A stretch of DNA of 64,000 nucleotides from Micromonospora haikouensis (GTDB lineage: Bacteria; Actinomycetota; Actinomycetes; Mycobacteriales; Micromonosporaceae), in the NCBI RefSeq assembly GCF_900091595.1, contig NZ_FMCW01000025.1:1-64000 (forward strand). The letters are read 5' to 3'. A program made the position numbers and the translations under genes. Under the pieces are notes generated by a model. It was not told the DNA's origin. It made no database searches and saw nothing but the letters and a program-made list of their open reading frames with translations. Position 1 is the stretch's first letter. The number at the start of each line of letters is the position of its first letter. Below are positions 61,701 to 64,000 of this stretch, piece after piece.

Positions 61701-64000
61701 GGAGATCCTGGCCAATTCGGTGGCCACCGTCCTCGGGCTCGACGCGGTCGGCATCGACGACAACTACTTCGCGCTGGGCGGAGACTCGATCCGCAGCATC
61801 ATGGTGGTCAGCCGGGCGCAGGCCCGAGGCGTCGAGGTGACCGTCGCCGACCTGCACGCGTATCCGACGGTACGGCACTGCGCCGAGCAGCTGCGGACCC
61901 GCGTCGAGCCTGCGCCGGCACCGACGAGTGGGCCGTTCTCGCTGCTGTCCGAGGACGACCGGGCGCGGATTCCCGCCGGTGTGGAGGATGCGTTCCCGCT
62001 GAACCTCCTGCAGGAGGGAATGATCTTCCACCGGGACTTCGCCGAGAAGTCGGCCGTTTACCACGCCATCGCCTCCATCCGGTTGCAGGCACCGTACGAC
62101 CACGACGCCATGCGTGCGGCGATCGACCAACTCGTCGCGCGGCATCCGATGCTGCGCACGTCGTTCGACATGAGCGGGTTCAGCCGGCCCCTGCAACTGG
62201 TACACACCGACTTCGCGTCCCCGCTGTCCATGGAGGACCTCCGGGCGCTGCCGCCACCGCAGCGCGCCGAGCGGGTCGACGCGTGGATCGCGGCGGAGAA
62301 GGCACGCGGGTTCGAGCTGCACGAGTACCCGCTGATCCGGTTCCGGGTGCACCGGCTCGGCGACGACGAGTGGCAGTTCACCTACGGCTTCCACCACGAG
62401 ATCGTCGACGGGTGGAGCGAGGCGCTCATGATCGCCGAGCTGTTCAGCCAGTACTTCGCGGTCGTCTTCGACGAACCGGTCGCGCTCCGTCCCCCGACCT
62501 CCAGCATGCGCGACGCCGTCGCACTGGAATTGGAGGCGTTGCGGGACCGGCGCAACTACGAGTTCTGGGAGCGGTACCTCGCCGGTGCGACCGTCATGCG
62601 GCTGCCCCGTCCGGCCGGTGGTGTCCGCGCAGACAAGGGCGCCCGGGAGATCGTACGCGTCGAGGTGCCGGTGCCGGTCGAGCTGTCCGACCGGCTCAAG
62701 CAGGTGGCCCGGGACAGCGCGCTGCCGCTGAAGAACGTGCTGATGGCCGCGCACCTCGTGGTGATGTCCAGCTACGGCGGCCACGCCGACACGCTCACCT
62801 ACACCGTCGGCAACGGTCGCCCGGAAAGCGCGGACGGCAGCTCGGCGATCGGTCTGTTCGTCAACAGCCTCGCGCTGCGGGTACGCACCGCAGGCGGCAC
62901 CTGGCGCGAGCTGATGCTCGCCGGGCTGGAGTCGGAGCGGGCGTCCATGCCCTACCGCCGGCTGCCGATGGCCGAACTCAAGCGGCACCAGGGCAACGAG
63001 CCGCTGGCCGAGACGCTGTTCTTCTTCACCAACTACCACGTGTTCGGGGTACTGGACCGGTGGACCGAGCGCGGCGTCGGCCATGTTGCCACCGACCTCT
63101 ACGGCGAGTCCACCTTCCCGTTCTGTGCCATCTTCCGGCTCAACCGCCAGACCGGCGACCTGGAGGTCCGGCTCGAGTACGACAGCCTCCAGTTCTCCGC
63201 CGAGCTGATGGCCGGGATACGCGAGTGCTACGCCCAGGCGCTCGCGGCGATCGGAGCCGACCCGGACGCCCCCTACCACACCCGTACCTGGGCACCTCCG
63301 GCCGACGTGGCCCACCAGCGGATGGTCGGCTGGGGGCCGGCCGCCGGCGCGGATACCCGCTGCCTGCACCACCTCGTCGAGCAGTGGGCCGTCCGTACCC
63401 CGGACGCGGTCGCCGTGCACCACGAGGGCACGCTGGTCAGCTACCGGGAGCTCGACCGGCGGGCGAACCAGCTCGCCCACCTGCTGCGGGCCAACGGGGT
63501 CGGTCCGGAGCGGATCGTCGGCGTGCTGGTGGAGCGGTCCGCCGGCATGATCGTGACCCTGCTGGCCGTGCTGAAGGCGGGCGGCGCCTACCTGCCGCTG
63601 GATCCGGCGCAACCGGACGAGCACCTCGCCAGCGTGCTCGCCGACGCCGGCTGCGACCTCGTGCTCGCCCAGTGCGGGCTGGACGTCCGGCTACCGGCCG
63701 GGGCGCGGACCGTCCCGGTCGACGCGACGGTCTCGGCCGCCGCCGGCCGGCCGGCGACCGCGCCGGCCACCACGGTGACGCCCGGCAACGCCGCATACCT
63801 CATCTACACCTCCGGCTCGACCGGGCGGCCCAAGGGCGTCGTGGTCGAACACCGCAACGCGGTGCGGTCCACCCTGGCCCGGCACACCGCCTATCCTGAG
63901 CCGGTCGAACGGTACCTGCTGCTGTCCTCGTACGCGTTCGACAGTTCGGTGGCCGGGATCTTCTGGACCCTCAGCCAGGGCGGCACCCTGCTGCTGCCGG
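58738..64000 (+). CDS. NRPS C*-A(Asn-like)-T-C-A..., cut by the window end
   Basis: At least 1754 residues from the GTG at 58738, the only start after an in-frame stop at 58696. The first C domain (FLASPAQDLLWRLDRAG) has HPAVVDR instead of HHxxxDG near 140 and looks inactive. The A domain follows, with A3 YTSGTTGHPSG near 608 where Ser replaces the usual Lys, FDFTLTTLL, KLTPTHL, NEYGPTETVVG and the A10 Lys in VNGKLD. Its residues D-F-T-K-V-G-E-V-G are close to the asparagine code. Then a carrier (ALGGDSIRS, Ser near 1017), a C domain with intact HHEIVDG near 1219, and a second A domain (YTSGSTGRPKG, FDSSVAGIF) cut off at the window end. Confidence 0.92.
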   Translation, partial: MLPAVTDDSRFLASPAQDLLWRLDRAGAAVTPVRIRVRAHGPVDVARLAAAARATIQRHEAPRTTMGDLGNGTATQTVHPEPAPEAVAVDATGPDTPPVDIGADVATVRGQRLDLAIGPALRIHLVPAPDRAVEILVVGHPAVVDRTSLRLLVAELALRYAQPEHDHGRPLHGDPDEVLQYADFAAWHHDLLESTDGAAERRVWDEQLAASGPDPAPPVAGGAARTVDWRWAPEFTARLAALGAELGLRVPDLVAGVFAAVAARFTGATTVGLDVVDPARGYPALARAVGPFARTVPVPVQVDPDLPAADLLATFANDLAERRALIDHLDPRRAAPRGTTPRCGFEYAEAPTPITAGDVVLHVLAETDLVDAYPTGPSGLRLACLDGDGGMTLRLGYQDGTLTAAAAAGFGECLAHALHDLAERPRTPVGRLRLLTDAHRARLLARGRATEPGGWTRPVQDTIAEQAARTPDAVAVVAGPDELTYRDLDRRAERLADYLHQLGVVPGEPVLVSLDRRVELPVAVLGVLKAKAAFVPVDPVHPPRRLARLLADTGARVLIGTAAHRAEPLLAGARHRIVPTQDEPAVAAALPRPPLPPTGPDDLAYVLYTSGTTGHPSGVLVTHGGLANYLGWCVGAYGMRDGTGVLTHSSIGFDFTLTTLLAPLLVGQRVVLLADGGVTAVAAALRAGTDLTLVKLTPTHLDLLAPMLPAGDLAGAVRTLVVGGEALDARSIAPFRDAGTRVVNEYGPTETVVGSTAHHVGVADPGFGPVPIGRPIAGTVVSLRARATAEGDGTLPDMVPDGAVGELYIGGSGVAAGYLNQPELTRRRFLTDPADPDPGRWYRTGDLGRWGPGGVLEYLGRADSQVKVNGVRIEPGEIEAVLLDHPDVTAAVVVLRRDEDPGGSSPLGGHPFLAAYVVGGGPGPAVDRTALLRHCRERLPEQLVPRAVLVLPSLPLTVNGKLDRARLPKPDVRVRPDVDLVAPRTDVEEILANSVATVLGLDAVGIDDNYFALGGDSIRSIMVVSRAQARGVEVTVADLHAYPTVRHCAEQLRTRVEPAPAPTSGPFSLLSEDDRARIPAGVEDAFPLNLLQEGMIFHRDFAEKSAVYHAIASIRLQAPYDHDAMRAAIDQLVARHPMLRTSFDMSGFSRPLQLVHTDFASPLSMEDLRALPPPQRAERVDAWIAAEKARGFELHEYPLIRFRVHRLGDDEWQFTYGFHHEIVDGWSEALMIAELFSQYFAVVFDEPVALRPPTSSMRDAVALELEALRDRRNYEFWERYLAGATVMRLPRPAGGVRADKGAREIVRVEVPVPVELSDRLKQVARDSALPLKNVLMAAHLVVMSSYGGHADTLTYTVGNGRPESADGSSAIGLFVNSLALRVRTAGGTWRELMLAGLESERASMPYRRLPMAELKRHQGNEPLAETLFFFTNYHVFGVLDRWTERGVGHVATDLYGESTFPFCAIFRLNRQTGDLEVRLEYDSLQFSAELMAGIRECYAQALAAIGADPDAPYHTRTWAPPADVAHQRMVGWGPAAGADTRCLHHLVEQWAVRTPDAVAVHHEGTLVSYRELDRRANQLAHLLRANGVGPERIVGVLVERSAGMIVTLLAVLKAGGAYLPLDPAQPDEHLASVLADAGCDLVLAQCGLDVRLPAGARTVPVDATVSAAAGRPATAPATTVTPGNAAYLIYTSGSTGRPKGVVVEHRNAVRSTLARHTAYPEPVERYLLLSSYAFDSSVAGIFWTLSQGGTLLLP

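Noticed and set aside
25074..64000. Assignment of the cluster to the bleomycin family or to a colibactin-type acyl-Asn prodrug system
   Set aside because: Asn modules and Asn synthetases recall these, but the gene order, absence of the typical membrane peptidase, and degenerate C domains do not support either.
1..64000. tRNA, rRNA, CRISPR array, replication origin, prophage or complete insertion sequence
   Set aside because: No matching structures or repeats were seen on reading; the only mobile-element trace is the transposase fragment at the left edge.

Overview
The window is very GC-rich, with dense genes, GTG/TTG starts, ATGA-type overlaps and an actinobacterial iron box. This indicates a soil-type actinomycete; a Micromonosporaceae-like host is a guess. 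No tRNA, rRNA or CRISPR array was seen.

Left part (about 1-19000): a patchwork of accessory genes with clear decay. A broken IS4-type transposase end abuts a truncated polymorphic-toxin (Hint-domain) remnant. Regulator/oxidoreductase pairs follow: SDR with an XRE regulator, TetR with a quinone oxidoreductase and a CocE-type hydrolase, XRE with an aldo/keto reductase, and an SDR-TetR operon. There is also a sugar-acid catabolic remnant (enolase-superfamily fragment, amidohydrolase, SDR), a DUF4304 gene, an SMP-30 lactonase and small genes. Four genes here (MerR, enolase fragment, sulfotransferase, SDR) read as frameshifted. Both TetR loci carry perfect palindromic operators.

Middle part (about 19000-39300): the start of a large biosynthetic locus. 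On the minus strand are two MFS exporters and a SAM methyltransferase. Between the methyltransferase and the second exporter lies an 8-codon ORF with a near-perfect ribosome binding site, followed by a 19/20-nt-arm hairpin, the layout of a leader-peptide attenuator. On the plus strand a NarL-type regulator and an APH-type kinase precede a tightly overlapping operon: NRPS C-A-T; PKS KS with a vestigial AT; a free carrier protein; NRPS T-C-A(Val)-T; PKS KS-AT-ACP; and a lone A domain with a serine code. A hairpin terminator closes this operon.

Right part (39500-64000): a siderophore-interacting-type flavin reductase has an almost perfect IdeR/DmdR1 box at its start codon. Next come a secreted penicillin-acylase-family hydrolase, an ABC exporter and an ANL ligase. 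Three coupled proteins follow, built largely from degenerate NRPS domains (T-C*, C*-T*, A*-T), then a thioesterase. Two asparagine-synthetase homologues flank a luciferase-like flavoenzyme and a free A domain with an asparagine code. The window ends inside a further NRPS (C*-A(Asn-like)-T-C-A...).

Inference: this is one hybrid NRPS-PKS cluster with its own export, regulation, possible self-resistance and probable extracellular acyl trimming. Its unusual points are domain-degenerate NRPS proteins, several A domains without carrier proteins, and a dedicated asparagine block. The product cannot be named from the sequence, and the cluster runs past position 64000.
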